From Clostridium polynesiense (lineage in GTDB: Bacteria > Bacillota > Clostridia > Clostridiales > Clostridiaceae): 64,000 nucleotides of DNA. The notes beneath the pieces were generated by a model, which saw only the letters and a program-made list of their open reading frames with translations, was not told the origin of the DNA and did not search any database. The DNA lies in assembly GCF_000820705.1 (NCBI RefSeq), contig NZ_CCXI01000100.1:1-64000 (forward strand), read 5' to 3'. A program made the translations under genes and the position numbers. Below are positions 19,553 through 28,256 of this stretch, piece by piece (position 1 is the stretch's first letter; the number at the start of each line of letters is the position of its first letter).

Positions 19553-20554
19553 ATGCTGCAGGGAAGTCAAACCTGGATGTTCAACTCTAAACCAGTCATA
19601 ATCGCCTCCGCTGCGGTAGGAGGTCCCTTTGAAGCTCAGGGAGCCTTGGCAGATGATTTTGATGTACTTCACACTGACATTTGGATTGGTGAAAAAAGCT
19701 TTGAAAAAGCCGAAAAAGCACTGCTTCAGGAAGCCTGCGAAACCGCAATAACTAAGGCAGGACTAACTAAGCAGCAAGTACAGTTCTTCATAAGCGGCGA
19801 CTTAATGAACCAAATAATTTCAAGCAGCTTTGCAGCCAGGGAGTTGGGTATGCCTTATTTAGGAATATTCGGAGCATGCTCAAGCTCCATGGAAAGCTTG
19901 GCTTTAGGTTCTCTGTTAGTGGATAGTAAAGCCGCTGACTATGTAATAACCGGAGCCTCCAGCCACAATGTCTCTGCAGAGAAGCAGTTTAGATATCCTA
20001 CAGAATACGGAGCTCAAAAACCACCTACAGCACAATGGACAGTTACCGGAGCCGGTGCAGCATTGGTGTCCAGTAAAGGAAATGGTCCTAAAGTTGTCTG
20101 TGCCACCATTGGAAGGATAGTAGATAAAGGAATATCAGACCCCTTCAACATGGGAGCTGCTATGGCACCTGCCGCTGCAGATACAATACTAAGTCATTTT
20201 AACGACCTAGGGATAGACCCTGCCTATTATGACCTTATTGCTACAGGTGATTTAGGACAAATCGGTCATGTTATAGCAGCAGACTTATTGGAAAAAAGCG
20301 GCCTTAGAATACCACCGGAAATCTTTACAGACTGCGGAACCCTCATCTATAACCAGGATCAGCCTGTAATGGCAGGAGCCAGCGGCTGCGCCTGTTCCGC
20401 TACAGTAACCTACGGTCACTTCTTAAACAGAATGAAAAAAGGAGAATTAAAAAGAATTCTGGTTATTGCTACAGGAGCTCTGCATTCCCCTATTTCCTAT
20501 CAACAAAAGGAAACTATCCCATGCATAGCTCACGCAGTATCTATAGAAATATAA
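19553..20554 (+). CDS. spoVAD: Stage V sporulation protein AD
   Basis: Soluble thiolase-fold protein of the SpoVA complex that binds dipicolinic acid in spores. The 333-aa protein shows the thiolase-like segments GIFGACSSSMESLALGSLLV and ASGCACSATVTYGHFLNRM, with HNVSAEKQFRYPTEYG typical of SpoVAD. The start codon follows the spoVAC stop directly, with GGAGGAATG overlapping the end of spoVAC. Length and order (AC-AD-AE) match the clostridial spoVA operon, which lacks spoVAA and spoVAB. Confidence 0.96.
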   Translation: MLQGSQTWMFNSKPVIIASAAVGGPFEAQGALADDFDVLHTDIWIGEKSFEKAEKALLQEACETAITKAGLTKQQVQFFISGDLMNQIISSSFAARELGMPYLGIFGACSSSMESLALGSLLVDSKAADYVITGASSHNVSAEKQFRYPTEYGAQKPPTAQWTVTGAGAALVSSKGNGPKVVCATIGRIVDKGISDPFNMGAAMAPAAADTILSHFNDLGIDPAYYDLIATGDLGQIGHVIAADLLEKSGLRIPPEIFTDCGTLIYNQDQPVMAGASGCACSATVTYGHFLNRMKKGELKRILVIATGALHSPISYQQKETIPCIAHAVSIEI

Positions 20555-20568
20555 AAAGGAGAAGTAAA

Positions 20569-20922
20569 ATGGAAAAGTTTGTTCTAGCTTTTATAATCGG
20601 AGGTCTTATTTGCGTTATCGGGCAGCTGCTCATGGATATATTAGCATTGACACCTGCCCATACCATGTGTACTCTGGTGGTAGCAGGAGCGGTATTAGGA
20701 GGTTTGGGGCTTTATGAACCTCTTGTTAAGTTTGCAGGTGCAGGAGCATCGGTTCCTATAAGCAGCTTCGGACATTCTCTGGTGAAAGGCGCCATGATGG
20801 AGGCTGAATCCGATGGTATTATAGGAGTTCTTACAGGAATTTTTGAAATAACCAGCTCCGGAATATCCTCCGCTATAATATTCGGATTCATGGCTTCATT
20901 GATATTCAAACCTAAGGGTTAA
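20569..20922 (+). CDS. spoVAE: Stage V sporulation protein AE
   Basis: Small membrane subunit of the SpoVA dipicolinate channel, 117 aa. It starts MEKFVLAFIIGGLICVIGQL after AAAAAGGAGAAG; an upstream in-frame ATG (20521) lies inside spoVAD and has no site. Helices and the FAGAGASVPISSFGHSLVKG segment parallel SpoVAC, with which it shares ancestry. It is the last gene of the operon. No hairpin terminator is evident directly after it; the next strong terminator is at 21221 and seems to belong to a separate transcript. Confidence 0.95.
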   Translation: MEKFVLAFIIGGLICVIGQLLMDILALTPAHTMCTLVVAGAVLGGLGLYEPLVKFAGAGASVPISSFGHSLVKGAMMEAESDGIIGVLTGIFEITSSGISSAIIFGFMASLIFKPKG

Positions 20923-21003
20923 TACAAAAAAAACCCTACAAACAGTACAGTACAAGGATTTTTATAAACTAATAAAAAAGTAAAAATATTTTAATAATTA
21001 TTA

Positions 21004-21032
21004 TTGATAAATAAAGATTATTGTTATATAAT
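21004..21032 (+). promoter_or_regulatory. Strong sigma-A promoter for the 21.0-21.25 kb RNA
   Basis: TTGATA (21004-21009), 17 bases, TATAAT (21027-21032). Start of transcription is expected near 21039-21042. No plus-strand gene follows, so the product should be a non-coding transcript ending at the 21221-21250 terminator. Confidence 0.7.
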
Positions 21033-21039
21033 ATAAATA

Positions 21040-21250
21040 CAATCCCATTTTAATTCCAGTGGGAACAATACACTTTATTTTTAGTATATTGATAATCCCC
21101 TAAACATTGTACCCCTAAGATTAAAAGTCCCTTTCTATTTAAGCGGTTAAGATTAACCTTGTTTAAATAGTATAGTTTTTAATCCCTCGAAATACTCCCA
21201 AAAGTATTATAACCTTAAACGGGCCCTAGAATTATTCTAGGGCTCTTTTT
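21040..21250 (+). ncRNA. Candidate small RNA with C-rich loops (about 210 nt)
   Basis: It lies between a well-spaced sigma-A promoter and a strong intrinsic terminator, with no coding frame. It contains six CCC-type motifs: ATCCCA (21042), ATCCCC (21095), TACCCC (21110), GTCCCT (21127), ATCCCT (21182), CTCCCA (21195). The last sits in the loop of AATACT-CCCAAA-AGTATT. Another stem is CTATTTAA (21135-21142) / TTAAATAG (21163-21170), enclosing GGTTAA/TTAACC. Unpaired UCCC motifs in Gram-positive small RNAs (RsaE, CsfG types) pair with ribosome-binding sites, which suggests a translational regulator. I checked 6S RNA: the ends do not pair as 6S needs. Existence is well supported; function is inference. 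Confidence 0.55.
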
Positions 21251-21253
21251 TTA
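21221..21253 (+). terminator. Terminator of the candidate small RNA
   Basis: GGGCCCTAGAAT (21221-21232) pairs with ATTCTAGGGCTC (21234-21245), one G-U pair included, followed by TTTTTTT. Confidence 0.85.
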
Positions 21254-21264
21254 TTCCATATTTT

Positions 21265-21528
21265 TTATTTATCGGAATTTTTATAGCTTTCCGCAACCCT
21301 AGAGAAACCGAAGCTTATAAGCATATCCTCTATTATCTTTCTAAGAGTTAATGAAGAAACCTCCTCATCATATTCCTTCATTACTTTTTCTTCTATTTCG
21401 TCGCTTATAGATTTTAAATCTCCTTCTGTCATACCTTCGTTAATATCGTCAGAAGCATTTGCTATAGTCCTTTTAATTTTATCCAGATTAAAATCCTGAA
21501 GCCTGGAATCTCTTTTTCTTACTTTCAT
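21265..21528 (-). CDS. Free-standing ATP-cone domain protein
   Basis: The 87-aa protein consists of one ATP-cone domain and little else: MKVRKRDSRLQDFNLDKIKR then ANASDD and a helical C-terminus. ATP-cones normally sit at the N-terminus of class I/III ribonucleotide reductases or in NrdR, sensing ATP/dATP; here no enzyme or zinc ribbon is attached. The start at 21528 follows AGGAGGG; an upstream in-frame GTG is weaker. Its paralogue is at 23418-23699, and the two flank a membrane peptidase-like gene. Role unknown: it may regulate a partner in trans or have lost nucleotide binding. Confidence 0.8.
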   Translation of the reverse strand: MKVRKRDSRLQDFNLDKIKRTIANASDDINEGMTEGDLKSISDEIEEKVMKEYDEEVSSLTLRKIIEDMLISFGFSRVAESYKNSDK

Positions 21529-21603
21529 AAACACCCTCCTGTCTACCACATTATTAATTCTATTTTAACACCATATTAAGATTATTAAAACTCTTTAATA
21601 AAG

Positions 21604-23199
21604 CTAAGTTTCCATCTGCTCCCTCAGCTTAAGGAGTTCCTCTTTATATTTACTTTTACAGTTAGGATATTTCTCAAGAGTTTTATCTATTAAGTCAAGT
21701 TTTATCTGCCTTAATAACACCCCTTCTCCGCTGATTAGGTCAAAGCACCCTTTCATAGGATCTCCATACAAGGTTTCATTCCGATATTTTTCGTAGCTCT
21801 CTAAAACTTTTCTTATAGCTTCTGAATTATCTATATCAAGAGCTTTATTCAATAATATTATTGGCTTTTCCCAATCCTCAAGAAGCATAACTTCCGCCAG
21901 CCTTTTATATATAGAAATGTCCCCTGGAGATATTCTCAATAGATAATCAAAAACCTCTGTACATTTATGGTAGTCTTTATTTAACAATAAAGACAGCCCC
22001 AAGGCATTCCATGCTGAGAAATCCTTCGGATTTATTTTTACAACCTCCTCACAGCACTGTACAGCCATGTCATACTCCTGACTTTTAACATACATAGCAG
22101 CAAGAGCAGTATATGCCTCATAACAGTAGGGATTATACTCCAGGTATTCCTTCATTCCCTTTATTTTAGCTTTTAGAATCATATCCTCCTCTAACTTATC
22201 AGTATTCTGTATTTCATGATCATCCCTTTGATATAAGCAGCATTTTTCAAGAAGAGCTTCATAGTCACATATATTCATTTCGGTATATCTCTCAAAAGAA
22301 GCTTCAAACCCCTCAGAAGCAGTCCCTGCCAATATATTTTTTATTACCTTCAAACCCTTTAGTTTTATAAGATTATAAACTGCATAGTAACTTTCAGAAT
22401 AAGGATCCTTACCACCTTCTATATAATCCTGCCACAATTCAGGAATAATGAGTTTTTTAAGCGGTATTACCCCTTCAGGCATTTTACCTTTGAAAGAAGT
22501 GCTGCAGGATGCTATATATTCAGCCATTCCTTCTTCAAACCATAAGGGTATATCACCTTCCTGTAAATTATATGTCAGTTTCAGCCTATTCAAATAATAA
22601 TGGCAATACTCATGTCTTAATGTATTTTTAAAATCACTTCTTCCGGATTTTACTGCAAGCACATCTAGAAGCACATCTTTTACCAGTATTCTTATTGTAT
22701 TTTCTCCTGTACTTTTATTAATTATAAATATCCCTCTTAAATCCACTATATCTTGATTAGAGGATTTGAAGGCCTCTTCTTCGTCCTCAAGATATATATT
22801 CAAAGGGATTAACTCCGCTTCTTCAAAGATATTCACACAATCTTTTTCCACATCATCTAAATATAATTTAACCAAAGTAAAGGCAGGCGCATTTTTCTCC
22901 GAAAAAAGTATATTTATCCCTTTATAAATTTTCCTTCTAAATAATCCTACATCCGCTTCTTTTTCTTTATTTTCACAGTTATCTGCAGTTTTTACCCCTC
23001 TATCTTTCATCCCATTTAAAAAAATAATACTATTTTTTAACTGCAGCAAAAACAATAAAATCACCACAGTAATAAAGATATTTTTACCCATCCTACTAAC
23101 TTTGTCTATAAAATAATACCTTTTTAAAATGACAACCCAAGTCAATATAACTATAAGGATAAAGGAACTGATAAAATAAGCATAAAAATCTATATTCAC
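21604..23199 (-). CDS. Membrane-anchored gluzincin-like protein with TPR repeats
   Basis: 531 aa. Two hydrophobic helices lie at about 8-26 and 38-58. An extracytoplasmic region follows, with LRHEYCHYYLNRL (a variant HExxH zinc motif, HEYCH) and downstream WFEEGMAEYIA, where the Glu of EEGMAEY would be the third zinc ligand. This is the peptidase MA-like (DUF1570-type) gluzincin arrangement. After about residue 345 come three to four TPR-like helical pairs (ALAAMYVKSQEYDMAVQCCE, ALGLSLLLNKDYHKCTEVFD). A paralogue with the same layout lies at 61677-63464. Probably a cell-surface protease or protease-like protein; substrate unknown. It is flanked on both sides by ATP-cone genes. Confidence 0.75.
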   Translation of the reverse strand: MNIDFYAYFISSFILIVILTWVVILKRYYFIDKVSRMGKNIFITVVILLFLLQLKNSIIFLNGMKDRGVKTADNCENKEKEADVGLFRRKIYKGINILFSEKNAPAFTLVKLYLDDVEKDCVNIFEEAELIPLNIYLEDEEEAFKSSNQDIVDLRGIFIINKSTGENTIRILVKDVLLDVLAVKSGRSDFKNTLRHEYCHYYLNRLKLTYNLQEGDIPLWFEEGMAEYIASCSTSFKGKMPEGVIPLKKLIIPELWQDYIEGGKDPYSESYYAVYNLIKLKGLKVIKNILAGTASEGFEASFERYTEMNICDYEALLEKCCLYQRDDHEIQNTDKLEEDMILKAKIKGMKEYLEYNPYCYEAYTALAAMYVKSQEYDMAVQCCEEVVKINPKDFSAWNALGLSLLLNKDYHKCTEVFDYLLRISPGDISIYKRLAEVMLLEDWEKPIILLNKALDIDNSEAIRKVLESYEKYRNETLYGDPMKGCFDLISGEGVLLRQIKLDLIDKTLEKYPNCKSKYKEELLKLREQMET

Positions 23200-23357
23200 C
23201 TTGCTCTCCCCTTATGTTATTTTTTTAACAAATATAGCTACAGGAATATGTTTATCAGAGTATTTTTATCATGACAATAACTGCATCTATTAATATAAGT
23301 ATACCTCATCCCCTTTGTATTATCTATGAATTTAAAAAATCCCCCTTCAATTTACAA

Positions 23358-23385
23358 TAAAAAAGTCCAGGTTTACACCTGAACT
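23358..23385 (-). terminator. Terminator of the second ATP-cone gene
   Basis: On the minus strand AGTTCAGGT pairs with ACCTGGACT (one mismatch as G-U) around a 4-base loop and runs into TTTTTT (23358-23363). It lies about 30 bases past the stop at 23418. Confidence 0.75.
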
Positions 23386-23417
23386 TATGATAACAAAACC
23401 CCTCAGCTCGTATTAAA

Positions 23418-23699
23418 TCAGATCTGATTTTTCTTTAGACCGTTGGAATTTCTATAAGCTTTTACAATATTAAAGAAGGCTCTATTTTTTAAATTTTCTA
23501 TTATAAGGTCTCTAATTTGTATATATGTAATTTCATTTTTATATCTGCTTTTTATTTTATCGGCAACCTCATTGGTTATGGAATTTAAATCTCCCTGAGT
23601 CAATGGTTCATTTATACTGTCTGAAGTATTTGCTAAAGAAGTTTTTATTTTAGATGAGTCAAATTCTTCTGCTCTGCCATTCCTTTTAATAACTCTCAT
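23418..23699 (-). CDS. Second free-standing ATP-cone domain protein
   Basis: 93 aa, starting MRVIKRNGRAEEFDSSKIKT, with the canonical V-x-KRNGR-x-E-x-F-x-x-x-KI signature of ATP-cones, then SINEPLTQGDLNSITNEVAD. It aligns along its length with the 21265-21528 protein (both have the IN-E-x-x-T-x-GDL-x-SI pattern). GGAGGG precedes the ATG. No effector domain is fused. It has its own terminator, so it is transcribed separately from the neighbouring peptidase gene. Function unknown. Confidence 0.8.
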   Translation of the reverse strand: MRVIKRNGRAEEFDSSKIKTSLANTSDSINEPLTQGDLNSITNEVADKIKSRYKNEITYIQIRDLIIENLKNRAFFNIVKAYRNSNGLKKNQI

Positions 23700-23873
23700 A
23701 AATAACCCTCCAAATCTAGTTCCTTTTATAATTATTATATCATTAAAGACCTATTAAGATATTTATAGATTGTAATCTAATTATTAAATATCGTTCACGT
23801 ATAGTAGTAAATTAAAATCTGCGGTGCTATAATCAAGCTGCATATATTATTATATATTTATGAGGTGTCGTAT

Positions 23874-24260
23874 ATGAATTTTAAAAAAATACATCATATA
23901 GCTGTTATCTGCAGCAATTATTATACTTCTAAAGATTTCTATGTAAATAAGCTGGGACTTAAAGTAATCAAAGAAACTTACAGAGAAGAAAGACAATCCT
24001 TTAAGCTGGATTTAGCCTTAAACGGAGAATATGTATTAGAGCTTTTTTCCTTTCCAAATCCTCCAAAAAGACCAAGTTACCCCGAAGCCTGCGGACTAAG
24101 GCATTTATCCTTTCAAGTTGATAATATTGCAGAAGCAGTAAATACCCTTAAAGAGAAAAAGATAAAAACAGAGCCTATAAGATTAGATGAAGTTACAAAT
24201 AAAAAATTCACCTTCTTTTTCGACCCCGACGGCCTTCCCTTAGAAATTTATGAAGCATAA
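23874..24260 (+). CDS. VOC-family (glyoxalase-fold) protein
   Basis: A 128-aa protein with two beta-alpha-beta-beta-beta modules: IHHIAVICSNYYTSKDFYVN (His metal ligand position) and LRHLSFQVDNIAEAVNTLKE, ending FFFDPDGLPLEIYEA with the conserved Glu ligand. It is closest to the small YaeR/GloA2-type VOC proteins of Firmicutes, often annotated as lactoylglutathione lyase, though clostridia generally lack glutathione and the substrate is open. I chose ATG at 23874 because GAGGTG lies just upstream; a GTG at 23865 overlaps that site. Monocistronic with a clear terminator. Confidence 0.88.
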   Translation: MNFKKIHHIAVICSNYYTSKDFYVNKLGLKVIKETYREERQSFKLDLALNGEYVLELFSFPNPPKRPSYPEACGLRHLSFQVDNIAEAVNTLKEKKIKTEPIRLDEVTNKKFTFFFDPDGLPLEIYEA

Positions 24261-24277
24261 TAACAAAAGGAAAAATT

Positions 24278-24308
24278 AAAAAGCAGAGTAAAACTACTCT
24301 GCTTTTTA
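24278..24308 (+). terminator. Terminator of the VOC-family gene
   Basis: AAAAAGCAGAGTA (24278-24290) pairs perfectly with TACTCTGCTTTTT (24295-24307) around a 4-base loop; the 3' arm itself ends in five T's. It starts 18 bases after the stop codon. Confidence 0.9.
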
Positions 24309-24561
24309 GAAACCCAATTTCATATTAAAACCCGTGCAATAATAAACACCTAGCTTTGGTGTTATAACTTCTATGGTTACAATAATATTATATACTGTTT
24401 TGGATAAATATAAAATAGCTTTTATAAAAAATTTAAATATTTTTTCCATGATTTTTAATAAAACTTTATTCCGCGAGCCAATTTAAGGTAATTAAAGCAT
24501 ATTCATAAAATTTTAATAAAAAAAACCTTTTATTATTCTCAAAAACCATGTATAATAAAGT

Positions 24562-24757
24562 CATATTTAATCTTAGTTTTAGTGAAATTAAATTTTTTAC
24601 TCAAAACAGATTAAATGGATGATCCCCATTAAACAAAACATCATCCTATAAGGAAGTTATTACAGCTTCCTAAAATTAAAATCGCCTTCCCCCAAAAGGC
24701 ATTTTAAATATACTCTCCTCTTACACCTTATAGCCCGCATTTAGTGGGCTATATTTT
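24562..24757 (+). ncRNA. Candidate small RNA with C-rich hairpin loops (about 195 nt)
   Basis: The gap 24309-25127 has no gene. Within it, a TATAAT (24551-24556, weak TTTATT 16 bases upstream) is followed by an array of hairpins. First is GGATGAT (24617) / ATCATCC (24640) with a loop starting CCCC. Then AGGAAG / CTTCCT (24651-24671), then GCCTT-CCCCCAA-AAGGC (24684-24700). A terminator-like stem TATAGCCCGC / GTGGGCTATA (24729-24753) follows and runs into TTTTATTTC. Two C-rich loops in short hairpins recall CsfG and RsaE-type RNAs of spore formers and staphylococci that target ribosome-binding sites. Structure is visible; transcription and role are inferred. Confidence 0.5.
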
Positions 24758-24763
24758 ATTTCA
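24729..24763 (+). terminator. Terminator of the second candidate small RNA
   Basis: TATAGCCCGC (24729-24738) pairs with GTGGGCTATA (24744-24753) through one G-U pair around a 5-base loop; TTTTATTTC follows. Confidence 0.65.
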
Positions 24764-25127
24764 AATCTTTTTTACTTCTTCATGAATATTTTTTGAGACC
24801 TTAAATATATGAATATAATATGAATATTATTACTTTTATGTTAATCTTTTCATGTAAGCCTTATTTTTATAGATACACTACTTTTTCTCCCATCTATTAG
24901 TGTATCAACTTCTAATCTTTTTTCGAAAAAAAACCTATAAAATAACAAGTATTTCTAAATATCATTAATTTTCCTTTAATATTTCATATCTTCTGTATCA
25001 CAACTGTGTATCATTTATTAATTAAATAAGCTTCTTTCTATGTAAATCAGCTATATGTATATGTTTAGAACCTCTGGCACAGTATTTGCTTTTTAATATA
25101 TTCATAATAATTTAAGGAGGTTTTTTA

Positions 25128-26918
25128 ATGAAAGGCAAGTTATTTTTTAAAGCTTTGGCTATAGCATCACTTACAGCCTTTGTAACACCTTTGGTTTCTG
25201 CAAACACCAAAGTTAAAGCAGAGGATTCACTCACTCCTCTTTATAAGTATCAAACTAATACACCCATCTTTCTTCACGGAGAGCATGTAAAGGTTCCCAA
25301 GGTGCCTCCTCACAATAAAAGAGAGTTTAGAAGCATGTGGGTTTCTACAGTTAGTAATATTGACTTTCCTTCAAAGCCCGGACTTACAGTAAGTGAGTTT
25401 AAAAAGGAATATCTAGATATATTAAATACTTTTGAATCCCTTAACATGAATGCGGTAACCTTCCAAGTAAGACCTATGAATGATGCTTTTTACTCATCAG
25501 AGCTTAATCCCTGGTCTGAATTTCTCAGCGGAAAGCAAGGCGAGCCAATCATGGAAAAGGGCAAGATTTTTGATCCATTAGCATGGGCTATTGAAGAAAC
25601 CCATAAACGCAACATGGAATTCCACGCGTGGTTTAATCCATATAGAGTAGCTCACGCCTTTGATTATAGAAAATCTACCGAACAGGTTCTAGCTGAAGAA
25701 TTGCCAAAGCTTCATGACAGCAATTTTGCCAAAAAGCATCCGGAATATCTGTTAAGATTTGATAACAAATTAATTATGGATCCAGGCATTCCAGAGGTTC
25801 AAAAGTTTGTTAGAGACAGCATCATGGAGGTTGTAACCAAATATGATGTTGACGCAATTCATTTTGATGATTATTTTTATCCTTATAAGACCACAAGAGA
25901 TGGTAAACCTGTAGTTTTCGGAGATAAAGGAGAAGATGCTGCTACCTTTGAAAAATACGGTGGAGAATTTAAGGGAGACATAAAAGCCTGGAGAAGAAAC
26001 AATATAGATTCTCTCATACACGACTTATCGAAAGAAATAAAAGCTAAAAAGCCTTATGTTAAATTTGGTATCAGCCCCTTTGGTATATGGGGTCATGAAG
26101 CTATTCATCCCGGTATAGGATCACATACTCCTATCACTTCCTCAGCAAGCTATGATGATATATATGCTGACACCAGAAAATGGGTTAAAAGCAATTGGAT
26201 AGACTATATAACTCCTCAAATTTACTGGGCATTCGGTACCACTGCTGCTCCTTATGCAGAACTTGCTGATTGGTGGTCAGAAGTAGTGGAAGGAACTAAC
26301 ACTCATCTGTATATAGGACATGCGAACTATAAGCATAACGATGCCTACTGGGATAATGATTGGCACAACGCCGAAGAGATACCAAATCAGCTGAAGTTTA
26401 ACTCTATGTATAAAAATATTAAAGGCAGCTCTTTCTTCAGTTTAAGACAGCTGAGACCAGAAATCCTCGATATATCCGGAAGCTCCCCTGAGCAAAAAAA
26501 GGAAAAGAAAGAGCTTATAACTAAGATAAGAGATACTATAAAAAATGACTATTTTAACACTAAAGCATTGGTGCCTTCAATGCCTTGGCTGGATAATAAG
26601 GCCCCTAACGCTGTAGTAGGCATAAATACTAAAAAGGGAAATAATGAAATCCAGTTAACCTGGAAAGATTCAGCGAAAAATGATTCTTCCTATTATGTAA
26701 TATATAGATACTAAAAAGGCAAAGAACCTCTTAAATCTAAAGGTACAGATGATCCTTTCGGAATTCTTGACACAGTGAGAAGAACAGATAATCAAACTGA
26801 TTTTAAATATGTTGATAAAACTGTAGAAAACGGAAAAACTTATGTTTATATAATAACCGCTGTGGACAGGCTTCATAATGAAAGCGAACCAAAGTACGCC
26901 AATGTTCCGCTGAAATAA
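25128..26918 (+). pseudogene. GHL10-type glycoside hydrolase-like secreted protein, interrupted by an in-frame TAA
   Basis: The first 528 codons (25128-26714) encode a signal peptide (MKGKLFFKALAIASLTAF then a VSANTKVKA cleavage region) and a GHL10/DUF187 catalytic barrel: FRSMWVSTVSNIDFPSKPGL, FHAWFNPYRV, VDAIHFDDYFYPY and ISPFGIWG are hallmark segments. A fibronectin type III domain begins at about 500 (NEIQLTWKDSAKNDSSYYVI) but a TAA at 26712-26714 cuts it. Reading on in the same frame gives 67 sensible codons (VENGKTYVYIITAVDRLHNE) that complete the domain and end at 26918. So one nonsense codon, perhaps from AAA (Lys), truncates only the FnIII domain; the barrel is intact and may work. 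AAGGAGG precedes the start. Confidence 0.85.
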
Positions 26919-26938
26919 TTTAAAATTAAGAAACAGAA

Positions 26939-26974
26939 ATTAAAAATGAAGGAGTTTATCCTTCATTTTTAATT
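26939..26974 (+). terminator. Terminator of the GHL10 gene
   Basis: A 15-bp perfect stem (26939-26953 with 26959-26973, core AAAAATGAAGGA) with a 5-base loop and T-rich 3' side. It lies 20 bases after the downstream stop at 26918, and not after the internal TAA, which supports 26918 as the ancestral end of the gene. Confidence 0.85.
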
Positions 26975-27090
26975 TTTAATTATTAATTATTTCTGTAATT
27001 TGTTAATATTGTATGATATTATTGAAAACCCTGAGATTTCCGTAATAATATTGAAGTAATATATTTATATCGGTTCAGGAGGTGAATTAT

Positions 27091-28164
27091 GTGCAAAATA
27101 AAAGACCAACCTTTACCTTAGTTAATATACTGTTGATTCTGCTTATAGTTTTTGTTTTTACCCAGCTTGATTATATATTCAAACCTGTAGGAAAAGTAGC
27201 AAAAATGCTGCTTACTCCTTTTATATTTACTTTATTTTTTTATTATGCTCTTCGTCCTATTGTAAACTATATAAATACAAACAAGAAATTTAAAGCTTTT
27301 GCGGTGGCTTTAACCATATTACTTTTTGTAATCTCCATAGTGCTTTTATTTAAATACGGCGCCTCTGTGGTTACAAAAGAATTTCAGATAAAAATGTCTA
27401 ACGGTGAACTTATTAATTTAACGGATTATAAGAAATTATTCGGAGAATCCCTAGGTGAATACATAGAAAAATTTAATATAAACGAAAAGATATTTGCATA
27501 CTTTTCAAAAGTTATTTCTAATATCACCACATACTTTTTCCAATTCTTTTCTAGTGTAAGCAGTGCATTGACACAGATAATCATAGTTCCTTTCCTGCTT
27601 TTTTATCTTCTTAAAGATGATATTAAATTCGTTAAAGGTATAATAAGCATAACTCCGGACAAATACAAACATCTGGTTAAAACCACTTTAAAAGAAATGG
27701 ATGATAGCCTTTCAAATTATATAACCAGTCAGCTTACAGTAGCATTAGTCATAGGAATCATGATGTTTATAGCTTACAAGATCATAGATATGCCTAACGC
27801 TCTTTTTTTATCAACCTTCGCGTCTGTAACGGCGGTTATTCCATTTTTAGGTCCTCCCTTAGGAGTGCTTCCGGCTATACTATTAGCCTTTACCATTGAT
27901 TTATCCATGGTTTTAAAAATAGTACTAGCAGCGGTTATAGTACAGCAGCTTGAGGAAAACCTAGTAACTCCCAATATAATGAGCAACAGGCTAAAGCTTC
28001 ATCCCCTTACGGTTATCATAATCATAATAATAAGTCTCGCTGTTTTTGGTTTAATGGGAGCCTTTATAGCAGTTCCTTTGTATACTTCCCTTATTATAAT
28101 TTTTAAAAACACATCAAAAGCATATAATATGAGGAAAATAAAGCATGATATTGAAGCGAAATAA
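27091..28164 (+). CDS. AI-2E family transporter (permease)
   Basis: 357 aa with seven to eight hydrophobic helices: paired helices at the N-terminus (TLVNILLILLIVFVF; LLTPFIFTLFFYYALRPIVN), a soluble middle segment (about 100-165), then helices ending with VIPFLGPPLGVLPAILLAF and the family's QQLEENLVTPNIMSNRL signature. The AI-2E exporter family (TqsA/YdiK/YtvI) includes members moving signalling molecules or ions; substrate here is unknown. I chose GTG at 27091 since AGGAGG lies 8 bases upstream; a GTG at 27082 overlaps that site. A second paralogue is at 53017-54126. Confidence 0.88.
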   Translation: MQNKRPTFTLVNILLILLIVFVFTQLDYIFKPVGKVAKMLLTPFIFTLFFYYALRPIVNYINTNKKFKAFAVALTILLFVISIVLLFKYGASVVTKEFQIKMSNGELINLTDYKKLFGESLGEYIEKFNINEKIFAYFSKVISNITTYFFQFFSSVSSALTQIIIVPFLLFYLLKDDIKFVKGIISITPDKYKHLVKTTLKEMDDSLSNYITSQLTVALVIGIMMFIAYKIIDMPNALFLSTFASVTAVIPFLGPPLGVLPAILLAFTIDLSMVLKIVLAAVIVQQLEENLVTPNIMSNRLKLHPLTVIIIIIISLAVFGLMGAFIAVPLYTSLIIIFKNTSKAYNMRKIKHDIEAK

Positions 28165-28191
28165 AGTATAAAATACTTTATTAGTTTAAGA

Positions 28192-28235
28192 AGAGCTGTG
28201 AAATTATTAGAGATAATTTTCACAGCTCTTTTTTT
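28192..28235 (+). terminator. Terminator of the AI-2E permease gene
   Basis: AGAGCTGTGAAATTAT (28192-28207) pairs with ATAATTTTCACAGCTCT (28212-28228), one bulge, followed by seven T's. Confidence 0.9.
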
Positions 28236-28256
28236 ATGCAGGCATTAATTTTAAAT

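Noticed and set aside
21040..21250. 6S RNA
   Set aside because: The 5' and 3' ends do not pair into the long closing stem with a central bubble that 6S RNA requires, and the 3' end is a free-standing terminator.
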